Origin: Nemertoderma westbladi
Lineage: Eukaryota; Xenacoelomorpha; Nemertodermatida; Nemertodermatidae
Reading direction: 5' to 3'
DNA: 31,289 nt
Assembly (NCBI GenBank): GCA_032718475.1
Contig: JAUCBJ010002116.1
Span: forward strand, 1 to 31,289
A model generated the notes under the pieces. That model was given only the letters and a program-made list of their open reading frames with translations, was not told the origin of the DNA and made no database searches. A program made the translations under genes and the position numbers. Positions 9,949 through 19,099 of this stretch are shown here, piece after piece. Within the stretch, counting starts at the first letter, position 1, and each line of letters opens with the position of its first letter.

Positions 9949-9988
9949 AAATGCAGCTGCAATGCAGCATGCCGATCCTAGTAGTAGT
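9925..9988 (+). repeat. Left arm of a perfect 64-bp inverted repeat pair
   Basis: Positions 9925-9988 are the exact reverse complement of 11907-11970, base for base by eye. The repeat holds a (TAG)n end and a core GCATGCTGCATTGCAGCTGC that is itself partly palindromic. A third, shorter copy lies at 23389-23421 with one mismatch in 33, in the orientation of the right arm. Confidence 0.93.
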
Positions 9989-10171
9989 TACACCCACCTG
10001 ATATTTTGTTTGTCCGCAATTTACATCCTAATGACCTCCCATCGGTCAATACCATCATATGCGGCAACTGTGCTCAACCCTACAGTACTTGGCCTTCTTT
10101 TAACCACTCGCTGCAATGATAGGGTAGTAGTGTAGGCCTATGTACTGTATATATGTATATCAATAAATAAT

Positions 10172-10193
10172 GGGGGGGGGGGGGGGGGGGGGG
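10172..10193. repeat. Homopolymer of 22 G
   Basis: An uninterrupted run of 22 G directly follows CAATAAATAAT. It could form G-quadruplex structures, and its length may be uncertain because such runs are hard to sequence. Confidence 0.95.
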
Positions 10194-10199
10194 CTTTCG

Positions 10200-10819
10200 A
10201 CGCAATCAAAATTCACCGCTCTCCAGCACTCCAAGGGAAATTTGACTCAAATAACAGCTGATTACTCCCAAAAATAAATTTAACTTACAGTACTATTGAC
10301 TTTCGTTTATTGTTTTGGTTAGAATAACGTGCCTCTGTAACCTGCTCCTTTCTCTAAAGGGGTAATTTAGCATTGGGACGAAATCTTATTTCGCAGAGTT
10401 GGGATCGTTTCGGCACGAATGCTTTAAAGGGACCAGCCAGGGCGCATCTCTACCTCTATCTCGGGAGTAAAGGTCTGGGGGGACCGCACTGGAAATAAGT
10501 CATTAATCCCTGGCCCAGTGGCCGAAGAAAATTTACTTCCAGTTTAGACTATATAAATAGATATCAGTGTTAACTAAGTACTGTAGTATCAATTTTCAGT
10601 TGCAATAAAACAATTCAAGTATCCACTTCTTAGTTGAAACTACTCTTAGTTGACATTATCAGGATTGATTTCGTTTTTAAATTTTTGTCACTTAGAGTGT
10701 CTTTGTTAGAATCGTATTGATATGATCAAAATCAGGAATTACATTTACACTAAAGCAAAAAATCTGCGAAATGAAGAAGAGACCCATTGAGATCATATTA
10801 TATTTGAATTTTAAGCGAA
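10200..10819. other. Non-coding stretch
   Basis: No coding frame or repeat was recognised. This is ordinary AT-rich intergenic sequence between the LINE and the SINE. Confidence 0.4.
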
Positions 10820-10834
10820 TCATATTCACATATG

Positions 10835-11101
10835 AATGGGAAAATCTTTTAGGCTCGTTAAGCCAAGGAATGCCTGTTCACCACCATGGGTGATCTTCCA
10901 CAGTAAACCCTTCCACTCTGTATCCCAAGTTGCCTTGGTTCCCATTTATATCGACCACTGAAGGATGAAAGCCGGGGTTGGGCTAGGATGCAGCATTTAA
11001 AGCACTGTGCCCAAACAGTGCTGCCCCCATCTAGGGATCGAACCCGGGCTCCCTAATCGGAAGCACAGTAATGTCACCACTAGACCAAGCTGCCATATAT
11101 G
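10835..11101 (-). mobile_element. tRNA-derived SINE
   Basis: On the minus strand the element starts TGGCAGCTTGGTCTAGTGG and carries an A box TGGTCTAGTGG (11077-11087) and a B box GGTTCGATCCC (11034-11044) about 33 bases apart, as in tRNA genes and tRNA-derived SINEs. The sequence continues about 200 bases beyond the tRNA-like head, so it is a SINE rather than a tRNA gene. It is flanked by identical 15-bp direct repeats TCATATTCACATATG at 10820-10834 and 11102-11116, which are target-site duplications. The intact duplications suggest a fairly recent insertion. RNA polymerase III would start transcription at the right end. Confidence 0.9.
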
Positions 11102-11119
11102 TCATATTCACATATGGAT

Positions 11120-11900
11120 ATATTATGAATCGCATTACGCAAGGTTTACTACCGTAATAAATGGAAATGGTTTAATTAATATCGGACGAGGATTTCTACT
11201 CCAGTCACTGTTCTTCGATAAATAAATAAACATGAATTAAGCACCATTGTAAAGTACCACTATTGTCTCTCCTCATAAAATAAGCCATTTACTTAATTTA
11301 TTAAAGTGCCGACATCGCATGGGGTTTTTAAGTGGTGTATTCCCACCCCGTACGGCCTCACCTCATTCATGTATTAAAAAAAATCTACTGTATGTGTAAT
11401 TGCACAAATTGCACTGTATCGTGTTAAGAATTACATATAAACACCACCACCAGAGTCTACATAACCCGGTCCTCATTCCGAGTCCAACTTGTTCCTCTCC
11501 CCTACTAAACCTTCCGCTGCTGCACACAAAATCCAGGTTTCCCTAAGCGGTTGAGGTGACCTGTGGGTCTTGGGTGTTCGGGTTCCCCTAAGGCACATAA
11601 AGGAGGACCGCAGCAAGGCAAAGTTTAGTCTGGTGCGACTAGAGATACGGTCTGGGAATATGGTGTGTCTCTATTCGCAGACAGAAGGAGGGAAATCCGA
11701 TTTATAAGGATATGGGATGTGAGGATATTTATAAGGATGGCCATACTGAATGAGCAAAACCCCGAGTGTTAGATTCGTTTATCCTCTCTTCATATTTACG
11801 GCGTTTCTCGCGTTCATGTTTTAGGTATGTGGCATTGATGGATCGAGGGTTAGCGCGAAATGCTGGTGTTGGGGTTCGAGTTGCGTGTTGTGGACGTTGT
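11120..11900. other. Non-coding stretch
   Basis: No gene is supported. Several short open frames show no family features. Confidence 0.4.
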
Positions 11901-11906
11901 TCTACT

Positions 11907-11970
11907 ACTACTACTAGGATCGGCATGCTGCATTGCAGCTGCATTTTTAAGAATGCTGTGCCGGCTTGTC
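11907..11970 (-). repeat. Right arm of the 64-bp inverted repeat pair
   Basis: Exact reverse complement of 9925-9988. It is preceded by extra CTA triplets (about 11902 onward), which resemble the microsatellite tails of some LINEs and SINEs. The two arms lie about 1.9 kb apart and enclose the G run and the SINE. Confidence 0.93.
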
Positions 11971-11979
11971 CGGTTCTAC

Positions 11980-12790
11980 TACTGTATTTACGTTGGTCGG
12001 TCGCAATATTTAGTTATTCAATTTTTGTACGGTATTTGTAATCTAGGTCTAGGGTGTTATGTGGGGAAATGCCCGAATGGTTCACAACCCATTTAGGGTG
12101 TCCGTAAAAGTGTCTATCCATAGACCAATTATTCCAATGCCACACCCAATAACTTATGTATGTAACGAGTAACTTATGGTGGCCAACAACGGCCATCGAT
12201 TTCACAATGAAAACTCAACACTTTTAGATCTACGGGAATTATCAGCCCAGATTTAATTCGCTGTCAATTTTCACGTTAGAAATTCACGGCACATTGAATT
12301 TGCCATAAATTTTTACGGCCCCCGATACGTGTCTCACATTAACGAACACTTTCCCCCCTGCAAATGGGAAACCTGCCTATTTATAAATACCCTGTGTAAA
12401 ACTAATTATAAATTCCAATATCTTAACCGCCTGCAAACATACTGTACATGCCACCTACCGTACAAATACTTTGAAATGTATTATTTTATAAGACTTGGCA
12501 TGCAATCCCAAATATGACATCAATTAACTAAACAATATAACTTATTATTCAATGTGGAACTAACTTTTAATCCACCATTTTAAATATTGGTCATATTTTG
12601 GCACTATTAATTATTATAATATTGAGATGATATTATATTTTAAGTATACAGTAGTTAGCAGGTTTACCGAATTTTAAAATATTCTGCAAAATGTTTACCC
12701 ATGAGGTTGTTATTCTATTGGGCTGTATTTTACTAATTTTATTTTAATTTCGTTTATATTTATTCTTATTTTTTAATAATATTTAATTTT
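11980..12790. other. AT-rich non-coding stretch upstream of methyltransferase
   Basis: No coding exon is supported. The last part (about 12725-12794) is T-rich and ends TTTTAATAG, which could be the 3' end of an intron, with the downstream exon carrying the methyltransferase start. No promoter element can be named with confidence. Confidence 0.35.
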
Positions 12791-12794
12791 AATA
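12725..12794 (+). promoter_or_regulatory. Possible 3' splice acceptor upstream of methyltransferase
   Basis: A T-rich tract ends TTTTAATAG, 46 bases before the methyltransferase ATG. This fits an acceptor for a 5' UTR intron, but such tracts are common in AT-rich DNA and no matching donor was identified. Confidence 0.25.
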
Positions 12795-12840
12795 GTAAAC
12801 AAGGTTTATTTACTTGGTGAGGTTCCACACATATTTGGCA

Positions 12841-13641
12841 ATGGGTAAAGAAAAGGAGAGAGACGAATTTCGGGAAGCCGGTTGGTCCAGTTTGGAGGGT
12901 GTGGAACGGGACGCGGCCCTGGACATATACACGGCACTATCTGCTGGTTACAATAAACACGAGTACGATAACGAATTCGCTACTCAAAGCGCCGCAAACA
13001 TAATGCGATGGGTCAAGAACAGAAAGAGTAAGATGGAAGAATTCAATATAACACAGTTTAGTTCGGAATCATATATTGATTACCTTATAGATGTTTGTCA
13101 TGAGAACAAAAATCAAAAAGTTCTAGATTTGGGTTGCGGTCCTGGATGCGTTGGTTATATGTTGGGAGTGTACGGTTTTATTGGCGGCCTTCACGGGATG
13201 GATGGCAGCTCTGGAATGGTGGAACAAGCGGGAAGGAAGTCGATATACAACAAGACTTGGGTCGGTATATTCGATTACAATTACGGCGGAGTAGAAGAAG
13301 ACACGTACGATATGGTATCGCTAAGCGCGTCGTTTGTTTACGGTTGTATAGATTGGAAGGCGCTACCTCTTTTAGTTAAAATAACCAAACCAGGCGGCTG
13401 GGTTTCGATTGTATCCCCAGCTTGGGACATGCTGATGGAAACGCCCCAAGGGACTTTGGAGGGTCATCTACAAGTTCATGTTGACAACGGTAACTGGATA
13501 CAACTCGAGAGGAAACAGATAGGAAGTGGGGAGGCAGCTACCCTTAGTTATTTGTACGAAGTGAGAGTATCGGAGCCCAGTTACCAAGGTGTGGGGGATA
13601 TTGAGAACTCAGAATCTATACCGCATGGTGGACCAAAATAA
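12841..13641 (+). CDS. SAM-dependent methyltransferase, METTL27-like
   Basis: From the ATG at 12841 this is an intact 266-residue ORF; the open frame reaches back to 12814 but without another ATG. Residues 94-102 are VLDLGCGPG, the SAM-binding motif I of class I methyltransferases, followed by GMDGS at 119-123 at the expected acidic-loop position, then YDMVSLSASF (156-165) and KPGGWVSI (183-190), matching later Rossmann-fold motifs. The opening pattern (LDIYTALSAGYNKHEYDNEF) and overall length resemble animal METTL27/WBSCR27 proteins, whose substrate is not well established. It is probably cytosolic, as no signal peptide or membrane segment is seen. An AATAAA overlaps the stop codon. Vertebrate METTL27 has several exons, whereas here the domain lies in one exon, so this may be a retrocopy or an intron-poor gene. 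No stop or frameshift breaks it. Confidence 0.85.
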   Translation: MGKEKERDEFREAGWSSLEGVERDAALDIYTALSAGYNKHEYDNEFATQSAANIMRWVKNRKSKMEEFNITQFSSESYIDYLIDVCHENKNQKVLDLGCGPGCVGYMLGVYGFIGGLHGMDGSSGMVEQAGRKSIYNKTWVGIFDYNYGGVEEDTYDMVSLSASFVYGCIDWKALPLLVKITKPGGWVSIVSPAWDMLMETPQGTLEGHLQVHVDNGNWIQLERKQIGSGEAATLSYLYEVRVSEPSYQGVGDIENSESIPHGGPK

Positions 13642-13854
13642 ACATCGTTGAAAAAACGAGGAACTTAAATTAACTGAAATTAAAAAATTATGATACAGTT
13701 AGAAATATTAGCTCATAAACGATTGAATATTATATTTTTTATTCATCCATACATATTTAGAATATATTTGTTCAGACCACTTTTGTATTTTATGTAATTC
13801 TGACAATAAGCATATAAAAGAGGACAATTACAGGACCGGTATGTATCTCACGCT

Positions 13855-14551
13855 TGACAATTATTTGTCAAATGAGGGACAATTATTTGTCACTAGGTTG
13901 ACATTTATTTGTCAAATGAGTGACAATTATTTGTCACTAGGTTGAAAATTATTTGTCAAATGAGTGACAATTATTTGTCACTAGGTTGAAAATTATTTGT
14001 CAAATGAGTGACAATTATTTGTCACTAGGTTAAAAATTATTTGTCAAGTGAGTGACAATTATTTGTCACTAGGTTGAAAATTATTTGTCAAATGAGTGAC
14101 AATTATTTGTCACTAGGTTGACAATTATTTGTCACTAGGTTGACAATTATTTGTCAAATGAGTGACAATTATTTGTCACTAGGTTGAAAATTATTTGTCA
14201 AATGAGTGACAATTATTTGTCACTAGGTTTAAAATTATTTGTCAAATGAGTGACAATTATTTGTCACTAGGTTGAAGATTATTTGTCAAATGAGTGACAA
14301 TTATTTGTCACTAGGTTGAAAATTATTTGTCAAATGAGTGACAATTATTTGTCACTAGGTTGACAATTATTTGTCACTAGGTTGACAATTATTTGTCACT
14401 AGGTTGACAATTATTTGTCACTAGGTTGACAATTATTTGTCAAATGAGTGACAATTATTTGTCACTAGGTTGATAATTATTTGTCAAAGGAGTGACAATT
14501 ACTTGCCACCAGATTAACAATGATGTGTCACATGAATGACAATTATTACCC
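13855..14551. repeat. 22-bp palindromic minisatellite, 31 units in A/B dimers
   Basis: Thirty-one monomers of exactly 22 bp run from 13855 to 14536 without any indel, plus a partial one to 14551. Each holds TGACAATTATTTGTCA or a variant, a palindrome with 6-bp arms (TGACAA and TTGTCA) around TTAT. Monomers end either AATGAG (A) or CTAGGT (B), and A and B alternate to give a 44-bp higher-order unit, except for a BB at 14097-14140 and four B in a row from 14339. A-type monomers often carry TGAAAA in place of TGACAA, which weakens their palindrome. The last three monomers are degenerate. The array begins 213 bases after the methyltransferase stop. Confidence 0.95.
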
Positions 14552-15290
14552 ATACGGGCATTTAGAAGGCGGCCCAGGTAGAGTTGTAGCTGTTCGATCC
14601 TGACTTACAGTTTCTGCTAACGAAGGCCCTACACATTATTTTTTTTCTTATGCTATGTATATATCTTAATTATTATCCCATGTAGGTGAATCTATAAATG
14701 TATATTATGCAACTTATATACTGTATTCCATGTATGACAATTATATCAATTAAATCAGGGTAACCCATTTGGATATTTTAGAGAGATGAAAATATTTAAT
14801 AACTTTACCGTACAGAATATTTAATGCAAGAGTTTTAAGATTTTACACCGAAATTATAAAATATGAATTTACCGTAAAAATTACTATTTAAATTCAATTG
14901 AACGAATGAAAAAGTTAATTCAAAACTGTGGAAAAATCATTATAATTAAATGCCAATTAGTATTTAGTTCTGGTTGACCCCTTATACTGCACAGCTCATA
15001 CTAACTACCCATACTAACTACTAACTACCCATACTTTATTCTGCACATGCTAATTACTGTATAACTTGACTAATTACAGTAACAGGCGCGTATGCTACCC
15101 TGTAGTGCTAATTAACACAATGTAGGTACGGTATAATCGAACTAAATATCAATCTACTGTACAATTAATAGACACGAAGTGGGGCCTTCGCGCAGCACGT
15201 GACTTAAATTTAATTTAAGTACTAATTCGAAAGTATTACTGTATTAGCAAATTTTAAGCAGATTTCGCCTAATCACTTTTTACCTCTTTC
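14552..15290. other. AT-rich non-coding stretch
   Basis: No gene is seen. A short variant repeat of ACTAACTACCCATACT lies near 14998-15040. Positions 14575-14610 contain GTTCGATCCTGAC, which resembles a tRNA B box, but no matching A box makes this a convincing SINE. Confidence 0.4.
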
Positions 15291-16341
15291 CTTTCTATTC
15301 AGACATTTCTGACTCTAGCGGTATAGTGAGAACTGAAGATGGATTAGGGTCTCCAGCCCCACAAAGACACAGCCTATGGATGAATAGTACCTACGTACAT
15401 CGGCCAAGTTTCATCTTGAATAACGGATAACGAAATGAGAGACGGATCTCACTTTCAGAAATTTCGTCGTATAGCGGCAGACCGATTAAATCTCCCCCCC
15501 CCCCCCCCCCCCCCCACAAAGACGCAGCATGTGGTCCAGAATATATGGCAAGATTCAGCTTAAACTGATTAAAATCAATGAGACGGGAGAATCTATTCAC
15601 TTTCAGGCATAAAGTAGTCCTATAGCGGGTGACTGTTGAACTGATTTTCAACAAAACAAATTTTCAACTTGGCAGCTTTAAATTCGACAAAGTTATAAGC
15701 ATGTCAATATCATAACGACGACAACGATTTCACTTTCAGACATTTGGCCCTCTAGCGGCAGACTGGAGAACTGCAGATGGATTCGCCTCCTTTGAAAGTC
15801 ACAGCTAATGGTCTAATACATATCTGCCAAGTTTCAGCTTAAACGGATTAAAAGCAAAGAAATGGGAGGGCATTTAATGTTTAGACATGTGGCCCTCTAG
15901 CGGGAGACCATTGCACTGATGGTGTCTGAAAGTCTCTCAAAAATCTCAACTTTAGCTCATATTGATACCTAGAAATTTTCAACTTGGCAGCTTTAAATCC
16001 GACAAAGTTATTAGCATGTCAAAATCGTAACGACGACAACGATTTCACTTTCAGACCTTTGGCCCTCTAGCGGCAGACTGGAGAACTGCAGATGGATTCG
16101 CCTCCTTTGAAAGTCACAGCTAATGGTCTAATACATATCTGCCAAGTTTCAGCTTAAACGGATTAAAAGCAAAGAAATGGGAGGGCATTTAATGTTTAGA
16201 CATGTGGCCCTCTAGCGGGAGACCATTGCACTGATGGTGTCTGAAAGTCTCTCAAAAATCTCAACTTTTGCTCATATTGATACCTACAAATTTTCAACTT
16301 GGCAGCTTTAAATCCGACAAAGTTATTAGCATGTCAAAATC
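15291..16341. repeat. Tandem repeat family with 315-bp unit and CTCTAGCGG motif
   Basis: TTTTCAACTTGGCAGC recurs at 15661, 15976 and 16291, exactly 315 bp apart, and the two full units are nearly identical. Each unit is itself two related halves, each with ACATGTGGCCCTCTAGCGG or a variant followed by GACC or GACTGG. More diverged halves extend left to about 15291. The motif [CT]CTCTAGCGG, with TATAGCGG variants, occurs near 15313, 15470, 15619, 15748, 15893, 16063 and 16208. No coding potential was recognised. Confidence 0.9.
15494..15515. repeat. Homopolymer of 22 C
   Basis: An uninterrupted run of 22 C sits inside a diverged half-unit of the CTCTAGCGG repeat family, replacing sequence between GATTAAATCT and ACAAAGAC. 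Confidence 0.95.
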
Positions 16342-16400
16342 GTAACGACGACGACAACGACGACGACGACGACAACGACGACGACGACGACGACGACAAC
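16342..16400. repeat. CGA/CAA trinucleotide microsatellite
   Basis: About 20 triplets, mostly CGA with three CAA interruptions. It starts where each 315-bp unit carries AACGACGACAACG, so it appears to have expanded from that seed in the third, truncated unit. Confidence 0.93.
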
Positions 16401-16780
16401 TATTTGCATAAATTGACCCACCCCCTAACAGTGTCAATTCGCTAAGGCTCCGCCAACTTCGTGGCTCGCCCCACAAACTTTGTCAGACTCAATATTGGCG
16501 AGTTCAATGTTAACCGTATAATATAATTACCATACTCTCCCGCCTTTGAACGACGCAAATATGTACTTACTGTAAAACGATCAGGGGGGTAAAGCCGAAT
16601 GTTGAATTGAATAGGGTTGGTGCGCGAAAAACATTTAACAAAACATTTAACAATTTTTGTTGTTACAGTAATTCGTGTCATTAGGGTAGGGGCTAAATGC
16701 CATCACGGTCAATGAGGGAGATGGTCTACATACAAATTTGTGACAAAACGGCTGTAATGCACTTGTGGGGAGCGGAAATG
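16401..16780. other. Non-coding stretch
   Basis: No gene, tRNA or clear repeat was recognised here. Confidence 0.35.
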
Positions 16781-16787
16781 CCCCCAA

Positions 16788-16955
16788 GGACAATTGCCTC
16801 CGGACAATTACCCCCCGGACAATTGACCCCCACAATTACACTTACCCACCAAACAATAAATTGGCCTCAAGGAAAATTGCAAAATAAATATATTTATTTT
16901 ATATTTATTACTTTATATTCACATATGGCAATTGTTCGGGGGGCAATAATTGTCC
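16788..16955. repeat. Foldback element with GGACAATT arms
   Basis: The left arm (16788-16832) has three tandem GGACAATT boxes with C-rich spacers, including ACCCCCCGGACAATTG. The right arm (16926-16955) reads, on the opposite strand, GGACAATTATTG followed by CCCCCCGAACAATTGCC, so the arms can pair over about 30 bases. This suggests a small MITE or foldback repeat. No target duplication was identified. Confidence 0.65.
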
Positions 16956-17146
16956 ACGGCCTGACGGCCGCATTTACGATTTATATAATAAAGAATACGT
17001 AAAATCAACATATATTTTTTTAATTTATAAACAATATCAATAGACATCAATAATCAACAAGACAACAATCAATAGACATTGAACTCATAATTCCATTAAC
17101 AAATATTGCAAAAACAATTTCAATTAATTTGAAAAAGGGTTAGAAT

Positions 17147-17422
17147 GGCCCATGTGAAGAATACCAGACTTTCTGCCGTTATATTTCACTTTGCAGTTAC
17201 CCCCATGTAAGAATACCAGGTTTTCACTAAAAACACAGGTTACAGAAGGGTTGAATATAACCAAAACAATAAACGAATTAGTATATGTACAGGTTATAAG
17301 ACAGAAATAAGCGCTATAAAACAATTAATAAAGATGAATTTACAAATATTAAAAATCTTCATATATAAAATTCCAATAAAAAGTTGACCGAAAAGTGAAA
17401 ACCTGGTATTCTTCACATGGGC
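17147..17422. mobile_element. MITE-like element with terminal inverted repeats and 9-bp duplication
   Basis: The 276-bp element starts GGCCCATGTGAAGAATACCA and ends with TGGTATTCTTCACATGGGC, giving 19-bp inverted ends. Identical 9-bp direct repeats GGTTAGAAT lie immediately outside at 17138-17146 and 17423-17431. A 9-bp duplication is typical of Mutator-like transposons; 8 bp would fit hAT. A third, internal copy of the end sequence (CATGTAAGAATACCAGG onward) lies at about 17203-17232. There is no transposase frame, so it would depend on an autonomous relative. Confidence 0.8.
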
Positions 17423-17881
17423 GGTTAGAATAAATAATCCATAAACATTCATTGACTCTGAAATGTGTATTCCGTATTAATCAGTCTCTCTATACATTAT
17501 AATCCAATCTTTTACGCAACTAGTAGAATTGCACTAAATCCAATCGGTGGAATGGATACTCAAATGTGGGCAGTTCGAGTCAACGAAAGCGGTTGGGATA
17601 TTATGTATGATAACTCGCGGAGGGAGCCCGAATGGCAATCTCGTGTCTCTACGCTGAATGCTTTCTAGTACAGTAAGCTAGTTTAACCAACTCTATTAGG
17701 CAACCAAATATCGTTCAGTCGTTTCTACATAACAGCGCTTTGCTGCAATACATCAGCGACTACGTCACCACTAGTTCCAGTATCATTGTTAGAATTTTGT
17801 CGAATCACGCAGTCATCCTCAGACGAGCGTTAACACTAACCGTTGGTCGATTCCTCCTTGACTCTGACTGTAAACATCTGA

Positions 17882-18960
17882 TAGTAGTAGTAGTATTTTA
17901 TTGACATTGATAATATTGTTAATAATATAAAGCACAGCACAATCACAATCACAAATAATAAGCGAAATAGGAAATGAGGGAACTGTTAACCCGTATTCAA
18001 AAAATAGTACCTACTGTAATTATAATGTCCAAAATATTCAAGTGATATAAACAACGATAGTTCGATACTAATATAGTAATTACAGTTAGTATATATATAA
18101 GTACTAATCGCCGAAGACCTGTATTACTTCATATATATATTTACATAGAGACCCTAATTATTATTATTACCATAGAATAATACATTAACGTTATCAAAAT
18201 CCAAATTTTCATATTTATTCCGTAATTTTGTGGTTAAAGGGCAGAAAAGTAAAACTTTTCTTTTTAAAAGTTCGTTTTGTACAGAAATTTTGTCGCACTC
18301 ACACACCCGCTGTTCGGTTGGGGTTCGGATCCATCTACCCTTTTCTATCCTTAGGTTGTGTGACATTAGTCTAATACGGGTGAACCATATCCGGATATAA
18401 TCTGGCCAGGTATAGGTCGCGTTTTTTATACAACTGGTGTGGTTCGAGCTTGGGGTTTATTATTTCGCGATAAGTCCAGAATTTTGTTTTTGATTCATCT
18501 TTAGATCTAATTTTACTGCGAACTGGTTTCAAAGTATCACCATCTACTGATAGCTCAGTATCAGTTAAAATTTTATAGGCCGGTGTATTTGCAGATTTAC
18601 AGAGCTCGTATACTTGGTAAAATGGGATATCTATATCTGTGTTCTTTAACATCAATTTTTCCGAGAGTTACAAATACGGGACTCAAGAGGTTGTATTCCG
18701 GCTTTAATTAAACATAGATCAATCGGAGTCCGTAGTCTAACACCAAGGAGCGTCCTTACCATACGGTTATAGTATTTTTCAACTATTTTTGTATTGCATG
18801 TGAGCCAAGATTCGGATGCGTAGGTAAGTAATGCTAATATCCCGGCTTCAAATACTTGTCGTTTTAGAATGAACGGCATACTTGTGTATTTCGCACAAAA
18901 AATGCCAAATTTGTTAGCGGTTTCTTCCCAGGGGTTCCTGAGATTTGAAACATGAGGTCA
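17882..18960 (-). mobile_element. Decayed non-LTR retrotransposon fragment (second LINE)
   Basis: The minus strand encodes the C-terminal part of a LINE ORF in three pieces. From about 18960 to 18652, ETANKFGIF leads into KRQVFEAGILALLTYASESW. From 18655 to 18371 the frame changes and contains TKFWTYREI. From 18366 to 18154 it returns, with SHNLRIEKGRW and RVCECD then LLFCPLT, the terminal cysteine motif of CR1/jockey-group ORFs. The ORF ends in an (AAT)n tract. The likely 3' UTR continues to 17882, ending in AATAAA plus a CTA-triplet tail on the minus strand. The 5' part is absent. Confidence 0.7.
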
Positions 18961-19080
18961 TTTACCATCACTTGTAAAAACTGCACCTAAATATACATAA
19001 TTTGTACACTGAGTCACTGAATCAATGAATCACTGAGTACGAATGGTTCCTTGTCATCCTCAGTACCGTTGATTACAAAC

Positions 19081-19099
19081 AATAAAATACTACTACTAG
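19081..19099 (+). other. LINE-tail-like motif AATAAAATACTACTACTA
   Basis: The plus strand repeats, in opposite orientation, the AATAAA plus CTA-triplet tail seen at 17882-17902. It may be the 3' end of a truncated, oppositely inserted relative, but only the tail is visible. Confidence 0.4.

Larger units (their letters stand above)
7960..9950 (+). mobile_element. RTE-like non-LTR retrotransposon (LINE), internally deleted
   Basis: A plus-strand LINE remnant with an apurinic-type endonuclease segment (8031-8483), a linker (8484-8940), the C-terminal half of reverse transcriptase (8942-9793) and a frameshifted C-terminal tail (about 9710-9948). The order and motifs fit RTE-like elements, including those often annotated as craniofacial-development-protein-2-like endonucleases. 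The 5' end is missing, stops occur at 8827-8829 and near 8905, and part of the RT is deleted. Confidence 0.8.

Noticed and set aside
11450-11660. A possible second SINE with GGTTCCCC
   Set aside because: The match to a B box is poor, no A box is at the right distance, and no target duplication was seen.
12814-12840. Upstream start for the methyltransferase at 12814
   Set aside because: The codon is TTG. The first in-frame ATG is at 12841, and the preceding residues do not look conserved.
13855-14551. A CRISPR array
   Set aside because: Repeats are contiguous 22-bp monomers without unique spacers, in a eukaryotic context.
14575-14610. A tRNA or SINE based on GTTCGATCCTGAC
   Set aside because: Only a B-box-like match is present, with no suitable A box or cloverleaf.
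17465-17668. A 67-codon plus-strand frame with a protein-like composition (MWAVRVNESGWDIMYD)
   Set aside because: It has no ATG at its start, no recognisable family and no clear splice partners, so an exon cannot be supported.
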